This document shows positions 17,009 through 25,743 of a stretch of 64,000 bases of DNA, piece by piece. The first letter of the stretch is position 1, and every line of letters starts with the position of its first letter. Source of the stretch: JAPLHP01 sp963720375 (lineage in GTDB: Bacteria; Chloroflexota; Dehalococcoidia; UBA2247; RBG-13-53-26); assembly GCA_963720375.1 (NCBI GenBank), contig CAVRFM010000020.1:1-64000 (forward strand). Reading direction: 5' to 3'. The translations under genes and the position numbers were made by a program. The notes below the pieces were generated by a model that saw only the letters and a list, made by a program, of their open reading frames with translations, made no database searches and was not told the origin of the DNA.

Positions 17009-19012
17009 CTATATCTTCCGCCCGATCAGAGCAGCTTCTTCGATGGCCTCGCAGGCAGTCCTTGCCTTAACGCAATCCCCGACCCGATAGACCTCAGGGA
17101 CCGCACCCTGAAGTGCGTCAAACAGACCGCCCTCGGATTTGGACCCTGTGGCAATAACCACGGTGTCTGCCTCGGCCAGTTCCTCTTTGCCTTCGTGCTC
17201 ATACACCACACCCGCCTCTGTGATTCGGCGGGCAGTCGCCTTCGTAACGACCTTAACGTTGTGCAAGCGCAGCTCGAATCTCACCGAAGACCTGGTCGTG
17301 GGCCCCATATCCTGCCCAATGCGCTCCAGCATCTCCAGTATGGTGACCTGCGGGCCTCTGGTTGTCATCCGGACAGCAGTCTCGGCGTCTAAAGCTCCAC
17401 CCAAGGCCAGGAATACGGCAGATTCTGCTGACATGGAACCCTGCTTGGCGATGAACAGCGCTGTCTCCATACCCACCGCCCCGCCCCCGATCACCACCAC
17501 CCGCTTCCCCAACGCGCTCTTCTCTTCCAGGACATCCCAGGCCCACACGACATTCCTGCCATCAATCCCCGGAATATTGGGCACCAGGGGCCTGGCCCCG
17601 GTGGCCACAACCACCGCGTCAGGCGCCCGCTTCTTCACAGTATCCGCATCAACCTCTTTGCCCAACTCCACCTTGACTCCGACTCTGTAGAGTTCCCTGG
17701 AGAGATAGTTGACGGCGCTGGCAAACTCACCTCGCCCGGGCGGTATGGTAGCCAGGTTTAGCTGACCGCCGAGCTTGTGCGACTTCTCGAACAGAGTCAC
17801 TTTGTGGCCCCTTTGGGCCAGCGTGCGGGCAGCCTCCATGCCGGCTGGCCCACCGCCAATGACGAACACCTTCTTGAGTTTTTGGGCACGGACGAGTGCG
17901 TACTCTCTTTCTCTTCCGGCGGCCGGGTTAAAGGTGCAGGTGATCTCTTTCATGGAGAAGACAGCATCAAGGCAGCGCTGGTCACAGGCAGTGCACTGCC
18001 GGATCTCGTCATAGCGTCCCTCGGCCGCTTTCTTGGGCCATTCAGGATCAGTCAAGAAAGGCCGGCCCATCCCTATCATGTCGGCCTGGTTGTTCATCAG
18101 GATCTGCTCGGCCAGGAAGGGATTGTTGATACGGTTGCAGGCGATCACCGGCACCTTGACTACTTGCTTGATTCCCTCGGCCAGGTAAACGTAAGTACCC
18201 CGGGGAACGTCCATGGAGACCAGCGGCAGAAAGGATTGATGCCATCCGGCGGTCACATTGACCAGATCGATGCCGGCTTTCTCGAGGGCCCTCACGATGG
18301 TCTTCATTTCCTCCTGCCGGTTGCCGCCCTTCATGAAATCATCACCGGAGGCGCGGTAGGAAATAGGGAAACCAGGCCCGACGCTCGCCCTTATCTTTTG
18401 GACCACTTCTATGGGGAACCTCATCCGCCTCTCAAAATCTCCGCCATACTCATCGCTGCGCGTGTTGGTCAGCGGCGAGAGGAATTGGTTCATCAGGTAA
18501 CCGCCATTGCCCACGAGTTCCACCCCGTCGAAGCCGCCCTCTTTGGCTCGGCAGGCTCCTTCAGCGAAATGCTGAATAAGCAACTTGACCTCTGCCGATG
18601 TCATTTCGCGGGGCATTACTCCGGTGAGTGCGTTGCGGATTGCCGAGGGCGCCGCCGGCGGGCCGCCATCTGCGGTGGAAAAGCATGATGACCCCATGTT
18701 CATCAGTTGCGCAAAGACCATGGCACCGTGCTCGTGGATCACTCCGGTCAGCCTCCTGAGCCCGGGGGTGAACCTGTCATCCTGCAGGGCCGGAATATGT
18801 GGCAGGTACACGCAAAAGTCGTTGTACCCGCAGACAACATAGATCAGCCCTACCCCGCCCTTTGCTCTCTCGATGTAGAAATCGACTATGCCGTCGGTGA
18901 CCTGGCCATCCTCACTAGCCCGTCCCAGTCCCATCGGGGACATGGCGATCCGGTTCTTGACCTGCACGTTGGCGATTTTGATGGGCTCAAAAAGCTTCCT
19001 CAGTTCTCTCAT
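17009..19012 (-). CDS. FMN/FAD Fe-S oxidoreductase of the 2,4-dienoyl-CoA reductase / old yellow enzyme family
   Basis: The 667-residue flavoenzyme has an N-terminal TIM barrel (1-340) with FMN contacts and GVELVGNGGYLMNQFLSP. A 4Fe-4S binding segment (CTACDQRC...CTFNPAAGRE, about 345-365) comes next, then a C-terminal FAD/NAD(P) module (VFVIGGGPAGMEAARTLAQRG and VVVIGGGAVGMETALF). Such enzymes reduce enoate or dienoyl substrates with NAD(P)H by passing electrons FAD to Fe-S to FMN. A stretch around residue 530 (SAESAVFLALGGALDAETAV) is an insertion in the NAD domain compared with the usual form. The physiological substrate is unknown; bile-acid or aromatic enoates are possible. Confidence 0.9.
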   Translation of the reverse strand: MRELRKLFEPIKIANVQVKNRIAMSPMGLGRASEDGQVTDGIVDFYIERAKGGVGLIYVVCGYNDFCVYLPHIPALQDDRFTPGLRRLTGVIHEHGAMVFAQLMNMGSSCFSTADGGPPAAPSAIRNALTGVMPREMTSAEVKLLIQHFAEGACRAKEGGFDGVELVGNGGYLMNQFLSPLTNTRSDEYGGDFERRMRFPIEVVQKIRASVGPGFPISYRASGDDFMKGGNRQEEMKTIVRALEKAGIDLVNVTAGWHQSFLPLVSMDVPRGTYVYLAEGIKQVVKVPVIACNRINNPFLAEQILMNNQADMIGMGRPFLTDPEWPKKAAEGRYDEIRQCTACDQRCLDAVFSMKEITCTFNPAAGREREYALVRAQKLKKVFVIGGGPAGMEAARTLAQRGHKVTLFEKSHKLGGQLNLATIPPGRGEFASAVNYLSRELYRVGVKVELGKEVDADTVKKRAPDAVVVATGARPLVPNIPGIDGRNVVWAWDVLEEKSALGKRVVVIGGGAVGMETALFIAKQGSMSAESAVFLALGGALDAETAVRMTTRGPQVTILEMLERIGQDMGPTTRSSVRFELRLHNVKVVTKATARRITEAGVVYEHEGKEELAEADTVVIATGSKSEGGLFDALQGAVPEVYRVGDCVKARTACEAIEEAALIGRKI

Positions 19013-19162
19013 TGTCCGTGTCCGTCCTTTCTTACTTAATAGTGTATCACAGGATGGCCCGGGCGCATGATTTCACCTGCATCCTGCGTAACGGATCTCT
19101 GATCGAGAGATGTCTCTCTGAGCCTCCCTAACTAACCGCCGTAGATCAAAACGAGGCTGAGA

Positions 19163-19171
19163 TGCTATAAT
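19163..19171 (+). promoter_or_regulatory. Extended -10 promoter, likely leaderless mRNA
   Basis: TGCTATAAT, a perfect extended -10, ends nine bases before the GTG start of the amidohydrolase gene. Transcription would start within about three bases of the codon. Confidence 0.55.
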
Positions 19172-19180
19172 CTGGGCGCT

Positions 19181-20023
19181 GTGATCATTGATTTTCATAC
19201 CCATATTTTCCCACCTGAGGTGAAGGAGAGGCGGCAAGAGTGTGCTGGCCCCGATCCCTGCTTTGCGGAACTCTTTGCCTCTCCCAAAGCCAGGATCACC
19301 ATTGCTGAGGAACTGATCGCCAGCATGGATGAAGCTGAGGTGGATGTGTCGGTGGCGCTTAATATGGGATGGGCGAGCCACGAGAACTGTAAGCGAACCA
19401 ACGATTATATCCTCGAAGCGGCGTCCCGCTATCCGAAGCGCCTGATACCCTTTTGCGCTATACAGCCGAAGGCCGGCGATGCGGCCATAGCCGAACTGGA
19501 GCGCTGTGCCCGGGGTGGAGCGAGGGGCATCGGGGAGATGAGATCGGATACGCAGGGCTTCGACCTGGCGGATAAAGAGATAATGGGGCCAATTGTCGAG
19601 GTAGCCAGAAAATACAATCTCATCTTTCTCACCCATTCCTCAGAGCCTGTGGGGCATCAATATCCGGGGAAGGGCGCGATTTCGCCGGGCTCTTTGTATC
19701 GTTTCATCTTGAATTACCCCGAGCTGACGGTGGTCTGCGCCCACTGGGGCGGAGGACTGCCCTTCTATGCTCTGATGCCGGAGGTGGCTTCTGCACTGAA
19801 AAACACCTTTTTTGACACTGCCGCTACACCTTTTCTATACCGTGCTCAAATCTTTGAGCGCGTTGCAGAGATTGCCGGTGCGGACAAAATTCTCTTTGGC
19901 AGTGATAATCCACTGATTTCTCCCAGAAGGATCATCGCTCAGATCGAATCGGTGGATTTGCCTCAGGAGGCGAAGTCTCTGATCCTGGGGGGTAATGCAC
20001 AAAGGCTTCTGGGATGGAGTTAG
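19181..20023 (+). CDS. Amidohydrolase-family metal-dependent hydrolase
   Basis: The 280-residue TIM-barrel protein begins MIIDFHTHIFPPEV (HxH metal site) and has FLTHSSEPVG and VVCAHWGGGLPF (His ligands) and FGSDNPLI (Asp) near 230. This matches the amidohydrolase_2 / ACMSD-like group, which hydrolyses or decarboxylates small acids with a zinc-type centre. A GTG start is used, with no ribosome site and a promoter just upstream, so initiation is probably leaderless. The stop overlaps the next gene. The substrate cannot be deduced. Confidence 0.9.
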   Translation: MIIDFHTHIFPPEVKERRQECAGPDPCFAELFASPKARITIAEELIASMDEAEVDVSVALNMGWASHENCKRTNDYILEAASRYPKRLIPFCAIQPKAGDAAIAELERCARGGARGIGEMRSDTQGFDLADKEIMGPIVEVARKYNLIFLTHSSEPVGHQYPGKGAISPGSLYRFILNYPELTVVCAHWGGGLPFYALMPEVASALKNTFFDTAATPFLYRAQIFERVAEIAGADKILFGSDNPLISPRRIIAQIESVDLPQEAKSLILGGNAQRLLGWS

Positions 20024-20877
20024 TCCGCAGTTTCATCGCTATTGAATTACCTGCTGACGTAAGGGCTGAGCTTGCCTCTATTGAGGAGAAGCTGAAGGTG
20101 AGGCGGCATTCCTTTTTGAAGTGGGTTGATCCGCAGAGTATCCATCTGACTCTCAAATTTCTGGGCAGTGTGCCCGGGGAGACTATACCGGAGATAGTCG
20201 AGGCGATGTCCCTGGCGGCCCAGCCGGTATCTCCTTTCACCCTGCAAATCGGGGGCACGGGCGCCTTCCCCAACTGGCAGCGGCCGCAGGTGGTCTGGGT
20301 AGGGGTTGGGGGTGAAATGGACAGGTTGACTGCTCTGCAGAGGGGGTTGGAGGCAGCCCTTTCTACGCTGGGCTTCCCTCCTGAATCCCGCCCTTTCAGT
20401 CCTCACTTGACTCTGGGGCGGCTCAGGGAACGAGTAACGCCCGAGGATAGACGACGGTTCGGCCTGTGGGCTCAGTCGGTGAAGTTCGAAGCCAGCCTTT
20501 CTTTTGAGGTCAATGCTGTCAGATTGATGAAGAGCCAGTTGACCCCCAGCGGGCCTATCTACAGTCGAGTTGGCCTCAGTAGAACTGAAGGCTCGGGATT
20601 AAAAGCACTAGGAGGGCAGGTCATAAGACCTGTCCCTACAGACTTATTACAGAGCGGCGGGTATATCTTAAGCGGGGCGTGCCCTGATTTTCCTGAGGAT
20701 GTTAACCAGAAGGTATATTGCTCTGCCTACAGCCGGCCGCCTGGGGGTGATGGCATGAAAGCGGCATACTTCATGGCAGCACATGCATGCTATACAAATA
20801 CTGTGGTCGATCCTGGCTGTGGTATCATCCACTGTGACTGCAGACACAGGGCAGATTTTCTCACAGGCACGGCATAG
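20014..20877 (+). CDS. thpR: RNA 2',3'-cyclic phosphodiesterase with an odd 95-residue tail
   Basis: Residues 1-190 form a 2H phosphoesterase with both catalytic HxTx motifs (SIHLTLKFLG near 47 and SPHLTLGRLR near 130). It opens 2',3'-cyclic phosphates at RNA ends. The normal family length is about 180-190. Here the frame runs on for about 95 residues through a hairpin repeat (20614-20635) and then antisense to the 3' end of the convergent DUF362 gene. The tail has no family and is probably an artefact of a lost stop codon. The start overlaps the amidohydrolase stop. Confidence 0.85.
   Translation: MELVRSFIAIELPADVRAELASIEEKLKVRRHSFLKWVDPQSIHLTLKFLGSVPGETIPEIVEAMSLAAQPVSPFTLQIGGTGAFPNWQRPQVVWVGVGGEMDRLTALQRGLEAALSTLGFPPESRPFSPHLTLGRLRERVTPEDRRRFGLWAQSVKFEASLSFEVNAVRLMKSQLTPSGPIYSRVGLSRTEGSGLKALGGQVIRPVPTDLLQSGGYILSGACPDFPEDVNQKVYCSAYSRPPGGDGMKAAYFMAAHACYTNTVVDPGCGIIHCDCRHRADFLTGTA
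20614..20635. repeat. Hairpin repeat inside the thpR 3' extension
   Basis: GGGCAGGTC and GACCTGTCC pair over nine positions (one wobble) around an ATAA loop. It resembles the dispersed palindromes at 8894 and 44876 in position and GC-rich arms, but the arm sequence differs. Confidence 0.5.
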
Positions 20878-21846
20878 AGTGCAGGATGATTCGTTTACCC
20901 ATGGTTGAACGGCAAGCTTATCCTGCAGGAATTTGAGCAGGAATCCGGGGGCTCTTCCTCTCAGCGTGGCGAAGGCACTGCCTGGAAGTTTGAAATCAGG
21001 AACCATGACATTCTCGATGGTTTCACCAACCACGTCGATATCATCGAGGTTACCGATGCCTAGTCCCCGCTCCTGGGAGTAACGGGTGGTGTAGATATCG
21101 AGGGGATTCCCGCCAATTATTCTTGTAGCTACGGCATCCAGAGCCACTGCGTCTTTACTGGCCAGGATCACCCCTGCCTTCCTCAGTTTCCCATCCGCCG
21201 GGCCCTCACCCTCCATGGCAATGATTCCATCCATTATGGTCAGGTGCGGCCTGGCGACAGAAAAGATGTCCGTCAGCATCTGGCTGAAGTCTTCGTTCCC
21301 CATGTACTGGGCGTGAAATCTGGTACGGAAGCCCTGCGGTATAACACCGTACATATTCTTTACCCCGCCGGTGAGAATGGTGAGAGAATGCGTCTTCAAT
21401 TTGGGAAGATTGATTATCACGTCTGCATTCAGCACGGCTGAAGATACATACACCTTCTCCAGAAGATGGCCTCTGCAGTTCGTTTCCACAAAACCAGCCT
21501 CTTTAAGGTTGATTAACTTGACCCCCGCCCTCTCGCACATCTGACGGACACCCGAGATCCGGAATCCGTCTCCGGCATCAGAGCTGATGTCGTCGCCTAT
21601 AGTGATTTCTGCACCGGCCTTTTTCAGTAATTCCAGAACGGCTTCGACAAAGACGGGGTGGGTGACTATGCCTTTGTCTGCTTCAGAGGGTGGTGAGAGG
21701 TGATTTATTTTGACAAAGACTTTGCTGCCGGGCTTGACTATGGAATCCACTCCGCCAATCAGGGTAAGACTACTCTCTATGGCTGGAATAAGCTCAGTTC
21801 TTTCGTAGTCATAGGCCCTTACGATCGACACTTTCACCTTATCCAT
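20668..21846 (-). CDS. DUF362 protein with C-terminal 2x[4Fe-4S] ferredoxin domain
   Basis: The 392-residue protein has the DUF362 region (about 1-290: KVFVKINHLSPPSEADKG, GDDISSDAGDGF, NLPKLKTHSLTILTGGVKNMYG) and a bacterial ferredoxin-like end with CTLCRACEKICP and CIACMCCHEVCRF (about 316-365). Two 4Fe-4S clusters are expected. The function is unknown; a redox or electron-transfer role is inferred. Its last 70 codons are overlapped on the other strand by the thpR extension. It follows selB on the same strand with a 120-base gap and may be the last gene of that transcript. Confidence 0.88.
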   Translation of the reverse strand: MDKVKVSIVRAYDYERTELIPAIESSLTLIGGVDSIVKPGSKVFVKINHLSPPSEADKGIVTHPVFVEAVLELLKKAGAEITIGDDISSDAGDGFRISGVRQMCERAGVKLINLKEAGFVETNCRGHLLEKVYVSSAVLNADVIINLPKLKTHSLTILTGGVKNMYGVIPQGFRTRFHAQYMGNEDFSQMLTDIFSVARPHLTIMDGIIAMEGEGPADGKLRKAGVILASKDAVALDAVATRIIGGNPLDIYTTRYSQERGLGIGNLDDIDVVGETIENVMVPDFKLPGSAFATLRGRAPGFLLKFLQDKLAVQPWVNESSCTLCRACEKICPVSAVTVDDTTARIDHSICIACMCCHEVCRFHAITPRRPAVGRAIYLLVNILRKIRARPA

Positions 21847-21966
21847 TTTGGCTGCTCGTTATGCGGTGAGGAGAGGTATCTTAGCTCCTGCGGACATTTT
21901 GTTCATCCGGATGGCGAGTAGGGCCACTTTCAGGGATGACCCGAAGTTGTTGAGTGTGGCGGCATT

Positions 21967-23823
21967 TTACCTCAGCACCCGCTCGTCGCCAACCCGGCGG
22001 GTGATCTTCTGGTCGTCGAGGAATTCCATCATAGCCATGGCGTACTTGCGGCTGGTCTGGAACATGTCGCGCACTTCTGCCACGGTTATCTTGCCCTGCG
22101 ATTTGATGTGAGTGGTAATACGCTCCATCATTTCATCGTAGGCTGAAGCAGCGAAGATAACGTTCTCGGATACCTTCACCACCTTCCGCTGCTCGACTAG
22201 GAGATCAAGCAGTCCCGGATCGATCTTTAGTTCGCTCGGTGGGGAATAGGGGTTTTGAGTCAAGGACTTGAGGAAAGCATCCACAGCTGCCTTCTGCTCT
22301 TTGCTCAGTTCTACATGATATGAGGGCAGGCGTACCAGTTTACCGTCCTCTGCCAGCGTGCCATCTCGCACAAACTGCTCCAGAGCAGCAGGGAACGATC
22401 CGGCGGGGATCTTTAATTTGCTTCGTAATTCCTCCTTGGACATGCCATAGCGCAGGGGGAATTGCCGGTGGTAAGCCCCCACTATCTGCGTTACCCTCTC
22501 TCCCAGACGCTGCCAACCTGTGCCTGAAAAGAGGAGTGTATGAGGCCCCTTATCGCCCAGCATTACCAGTCTGTGCTCGGAAACGAGGGATTTTATGACT
22601 TCCTGTGCTTGTGATGTCGAGAGGCTGGCACGGTTGAGAAGCTCTGCTGTTTCGAGCGGCTCTTTAGCCTCCAGAATGGCCAGCAGGATATCCTGGGGGC
22701 CGCCCTTCTCCCTGGCAGCCAGGCCCTGAATGGTACCGGTATGGAAGCGGCGGTGGCGTTTCGGATAGGCATCGACAATCTCGCCTCCGCCCAGGGTTTC
22801 TGTTGGGGAACGGATGATGAAAAGGTCGCCCTTAACCACAGCCACCGGTCGGGTGAAGGCCAGTTGTGCCCAGCTTGTCTCACCGCGGTCCAACTTGTCT
22901 TTTTCCAGCAGCCTGGCCCTTCCGATCACTTCGAGGGCGTTGCTGTGGAAGGTGATCTCGGCATTGTGTCTCAGTGGATGAGGTAACCCGGGCAGCAGTT
23001 GAATCTTCACATCCACTGCTGTGGTGGGCCGCAGCCAGTCAGGGTTGGTCAATACATCGCCACGCTCCAGTTGGGCGGTAGCCAGACCGGAGAGATTGGC
23101 TGCTACTCTGGTGCCCGGCGATGCCGTTTCCAGTTTCCTCTTGTGTGTTTGCAGCCCCCGGAGGCGGGCCTTGAGGCGTGCCGGGACTATCTCTACCTCC
23201 TGTCCCACCGTGAGGTGCCCGTCAACCAGCGTTCCCGTGACGACGGTGCCAAAGCCGGCAATGGTGAATACCCGGTCTATAGGGAGTCTCGGCCTGCCGA
23301 TATCCCTCTTGGGTGGGGTAGCGTCCAGGAGACGGTCGATGGCGGCAATAAGTTCGGGCAGACCTTCGCCTGTTACCGCCGAGACAGCCATGATGGGGGC
23401 CTGAGACAGGGTGGTTCCTGATAATGTCTCCTTGACCTCCATGGTAACCAGTTCCAGCAGTTCCTGATCTACCAGGTCTTTCTTGGTGATAACGACGATT
23501 CCCCTTTCCAGTCGAAGGAGGTCGAGGATGGCCAGGTGTTCCCTGGTTTGGGGCATCACCCCTTCGTCGGCGGCAATCACCAGCAGAGCCAGGTCGATGC
23601 CCCCTACCCCGGCCAGCATGTTCTTGATAAACCTCTCATGCCCGGGGACATCAACGATGCTGACCTCTCGACCGCTGGGCAGTTTGAGCCAGGCGAAGCC
23701 GAGGTCGATGGTCATACCCCTCTCCTGCTCCTCGACCAGGCGATCGGGGTTGATGCCGGTCAGCGCCTGGACCAGGCGGGATTTGCCGTGATCTACATGA
23801 CCTGCGGTGCCAAGCACAAACAT
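21967..23823 (-). CDS. selB: Selenocysteine-specific translation elongation factor
   Basis: SelB carries selenocysteinyl-tRNA(Sec) to the ribosome at UGA codons marked by a SECIS hairpin. The 618-residue protein has the GTPase domain (AGHVDHGKS, RGMTIDLGF, DVPGHERF, TKKDL), EF-Tu-like beta-barrels (about 175-350), and C-terminal winged-helix domains (about 380-618) that bind the SECIS RNA. All G-box motifs are intact and the length is normal. The start codon lies three bases after the selD stop, so the two are translationally coupled. With selA, selD and tRNA-Sec present in the window, Sec decoding should be possible if selA works. Confidence 0.97.
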   Translation of the reverse strand: MFVLGTAGHVDHGKSRLVQALTGINPDRLVEEQERGMTIDLGFAWLKLPSGREVSIVDVPGHERFIKNMLAGVGGIDLALLVIAADEGVMPQTREHLAILDLLRLERGIVVITKKDLVDQELLELVTMEVKETLSGTTLSQAPIMAVSAVTGEGLPELIAAIDRLLDATPPKRDIGRPRLPIDRVFTIAGFGTVVTGTLVDGHLTVGQEVEIVPARLKARLRGLQTHKRKLETASPGTRVAANLSGLATAQLERGDVLTNPDWLRPTTAVDVKIQLLPGLPHPLRHNAEITFHSNALEVIGRARLLEKDKLDRGETSWAQLAFTRPVAVVKGDLFIIRSPTETLGGGEIVDAYPKRHRRFHTGTIQGLAAREKGGPQDILLAILEAKEPLETAELLNRASLSTSQAQEVIKSLVSEHRLVMLGDKGPHTLLFSGTGWQRLGERVTQIVGAYHRQFPLRYGMSKEELRSKLKIPAGSFPAALEQFVRDGTLAEDGKLVRLPSYHVELSKEQKAAVDAFLKSLTQNPYSPPSELKIDPGLLDLLVEQRKVVKVSENVIFAASAYDEMMERITTHIKSQGKITVAEVRDMFQTSRKYAMAMMEFLDDQKITRRVGDERVLR

Positions 23824-23826
23824 GGT

Positions 23827-24876
23827 TTACTCTAAAATAATCGTTTCTCTGGGTTGCGCTACTACCTCTCCGACAATAGCAGCTTCTAGCACACCGGCTT
23901 TATGTAATCCGGACAGCAATTTATCTGCCTTGGGGGTGCTGACTGAGATGAACAGACCGCCGGAGGTCTGCGGATCGAAGAGGATGTCGAGCATGTAGTC
24001 AGGGAGTCCGGCAGCCACCTTCACCATCCTGGAACGGAATTCCTTGTTGCGGTAGGTGCCGCCGGGGATCATTCCCATCCGGGCGAACTCTACAGCTTCG
24101 GCAAAGATGGGAACGGAGGAGGCGCGGATCTTCAGGCCGACCTCACTGTTCTGAATCATTTCGCAGGCATGCCCCAGGAGGCCGAAACCGGTGATATCGG
24201 TACAGGCATTGCACCCGATTTCCTGCATTACTTCGGAGGCGGTCCTGTTGAGGGCAGACATGGACCTGGTCACGTTGGCGATGGTTTCTTCACTGGCCGC
24301 CCCGCCCTTGGCGGCGGTGTTGATGATGCCTGTGCCCAGGGGCTTGGTGAGTATCAGCTTATCGCCTGCTCTTGCACCTGACTTTGTCATCACTTTCTCG
24401 GGGTGGATGGTGCCGGTCACCGAGAGCCCGTATTTCAATTCCTCATCATCAACACTGTGCCCGCCGACGAGGACGACGCCGGCCTCCCGCAGTTTTTCCA
24501 GGCCGCCCCTCAGGATGTCCCTCAGGATGGATATATCCATGGTCTTACTGGGGAAGCAGACGATATTCATGGCTGTAATGGGTTTGCCTCCCATGGCATA
24601 GACATCACTGAGAGCGTTGGCCGCGGCAATCTGCCCGAAGGTATAGGGGTCATCGACAATGGGCGTGAAGAAATCAACGGTCTGCACTATAGCCAAGTTT
24701 TCACTTAGCTTGTACACACCGGCATCATCAGCCTTCTCTAAACCCACGATCAGATTAGGGTCGTGGATGAGAGGCAGACCGCACAGTGCCCTGTCCAGGT
24801 CCCCTGGACCCAGCTTGGAAGCTCAACCCGCCCCGCGGACTGTCTCTGTGAGCCGGGGGTGCTGCTTCTTAGCCAT
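23827..24876 (-). CDS. selD: Selenide, water dikinase (selenophosphate synthetase), read as a selenoprotein
   Basis: SelD makes selenophosphate from selenide and ATP, the donor for Sec-tRNA. An ordinary gene call would start at 24747 and lose the N-terminus. The true start is the ATG at 24876 behind GAGGAGGAAACGG. The frame reads MAKKQHPRLTETVRGAG-UGA-ASKLGPGDL, with UGA at codon 18 (24823-24825) exactly where SelD has its catalytic Cys or Sec, in the conserved GAG[C/U]xxK context. Lys21 is the essential active-site Lys. A hairpin follows at 24793-24809. The full protein is 349 residues. ATP-binding motifs (GGHSVDDEELKYGLSVTG, DITGFGLLGHA, PQTSGGLF) are intact. Confidence 0.95.
24793..24809 (-). 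promoter_or_regulatory. bSECIS-like hairpin in selD
   Basis: On the minus strand GTCCAGG and CCTGGAC form a perfect seven-pair stem with a GGA loop, starting 13 bases after the UGA. The short stem, G-rich loop and distance match what SelB recognises in bacterial Sec genes. Confidence 0.8.
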
Positions 24877-24914
24877 TCCGTTTCCTCCTCTATCGGTCTC
24901 TCCCGCAGGCAGTA

Positions 24915-25142
24915 TCAAACCGGATAGATCCCCTGGGTGTCTATCCGCTCCTTCTCCAAGGTTGCCTTGATCTGTGTCTCGTCTGCCCTTTCAAACCGGA
25001 GGCAGACCCCGCAATCTGAACTGAGTTGCCGGGGCACAGGGATCAGTTTGATGGCGATACCGCTCTTCTTGAACAACTTCTCGGCCTGCAGAGCGCCGCT
25101 CATGGAATAGAACAGGACTACGCTGTGCTGTACGGTCTCCAT
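24915..25142 (-). CDS. DUF3343, putative Se/S carrier-like protein
   Basis: The 75-residue protein belongs to the DUF3343 group, often found beside yedF and selD and suspected to carry selenium or sulfur. Visible features are SGALQAEKLFKKSGI, a basic turn (IKLIPVPRQLSSDCGVCLRF) and the paired CGVC cysteines (residues 44-47 by count), which could bind a selenopersulfide or a metal. It sits between yedF and selD with gaps of 18 and 38 bases, in the same operon. The biochemical role of the family is not settled. Confidence 0.85.
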   Translation of the reverse strand: METVQHSVVLFYSMSGALQAEKLFKKSGIAIKLIPVPRQLSSDCGVCLRFERADETQIKATLEKERIDTQGIYPV

Positions 25143-25160
25143 CGGCCGAGCCGGTCCTCC

Positions 25161-25742
25161 TCAAAGAGAAATAACCTTACCCGCTTCCAACAAGGCTGAG
25201 GTGATATCATACATGTTGGAGATGTGTCCTACCTCCACCGCTTCCTTCAGCTTGTAATATCCCAGGCAGGTGCCGCAGGCCAGTATCTCGGCCCCTGCTT
25301 TCTCCAGCGTGCGCAGGTCGTCGAGTACCTCGGAACCCCTGGCCACCAGTTTCACTCCGCTATTGATGAAGATGATCCGGGACGGTTTGGATGATGCCTC
25401 GCCCAGGGTGTGCATAAAGCTGCGCATGAGGATACTACCCAGTTCGTCATCTCCCCGCCCCAGAGTGTTGGAGGTAATGAGGAACACTGTGGGCCCGGAA
25501 AGCGCTAACGTCTCGGAGCTTTGTGGTTTAGCTGATGTTCTGGTCAGGTGCAGGTAGACCCCGTCCTCCTTTTCCTCAACAGACACAATGCATCCCTGGC
25601 TCGCTGCCAGTCGGGAGACGTTCTCTCTGGCGGTCTCATTATCGACGATAATAGTAACCTTGACAGCCTTTTCCAGGGCCTTCTTGGCCAGGACTACGGG
25701 CTGAGGGCAGTCCAACCCGCGGGCGTCTACAGTTTCAGACAT
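25161..25742 (-). CDS. yedF: Sulfurtransferase-like selenium metabolism protein YedF
   Basis: The protein (193 residues) has an N-terminal TusA/SirA-like domain with the motif ARGLDCPQPVVLAKKAL (Cys11 is the persulfide or selenopersulfide site) and a C-terminal DsrE/DsrF-like domain (about 85-190) with the ACGTCLGYYKL cysteines. This arrangement is the selenium-linked YedF found in Sec-using bacteria. The MSETV start at 25742 sits one base after the cysteine desulfurase stop behind GAGGTGCTAGC; the upstream MLLRKR start would overlap that gene. It probably passes selenium to SelD. Confidence 0.93.
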   Translation of the reverse strand: MSETVDARGLDCPQPVVLAKKALEKAVKVTIIVDNETARENVSRLAASQGCIVSVEEKEDGVYLHLTRTSAKPQSSETLALSGPTVFLITSNTLGRGDDELGSILMRSFMHTLGEASSKPSRIIFINSGVKLVARGSEVLDDLRTLEKAGAEILACGTCLGYYKLKEAVEVGHISNMYDITSALLEAGKVISL

Positions 25743-25743
25743 G

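Noticed and set aside
21848..21966. Possible short membrane-protein fragment with LKVALLAIRMNK, reminiscent of MacB-type permease starts
   Set aside because: Only about 33 codons on the minus strand, without ribosome site or continuation; the similarity is a short motif only.
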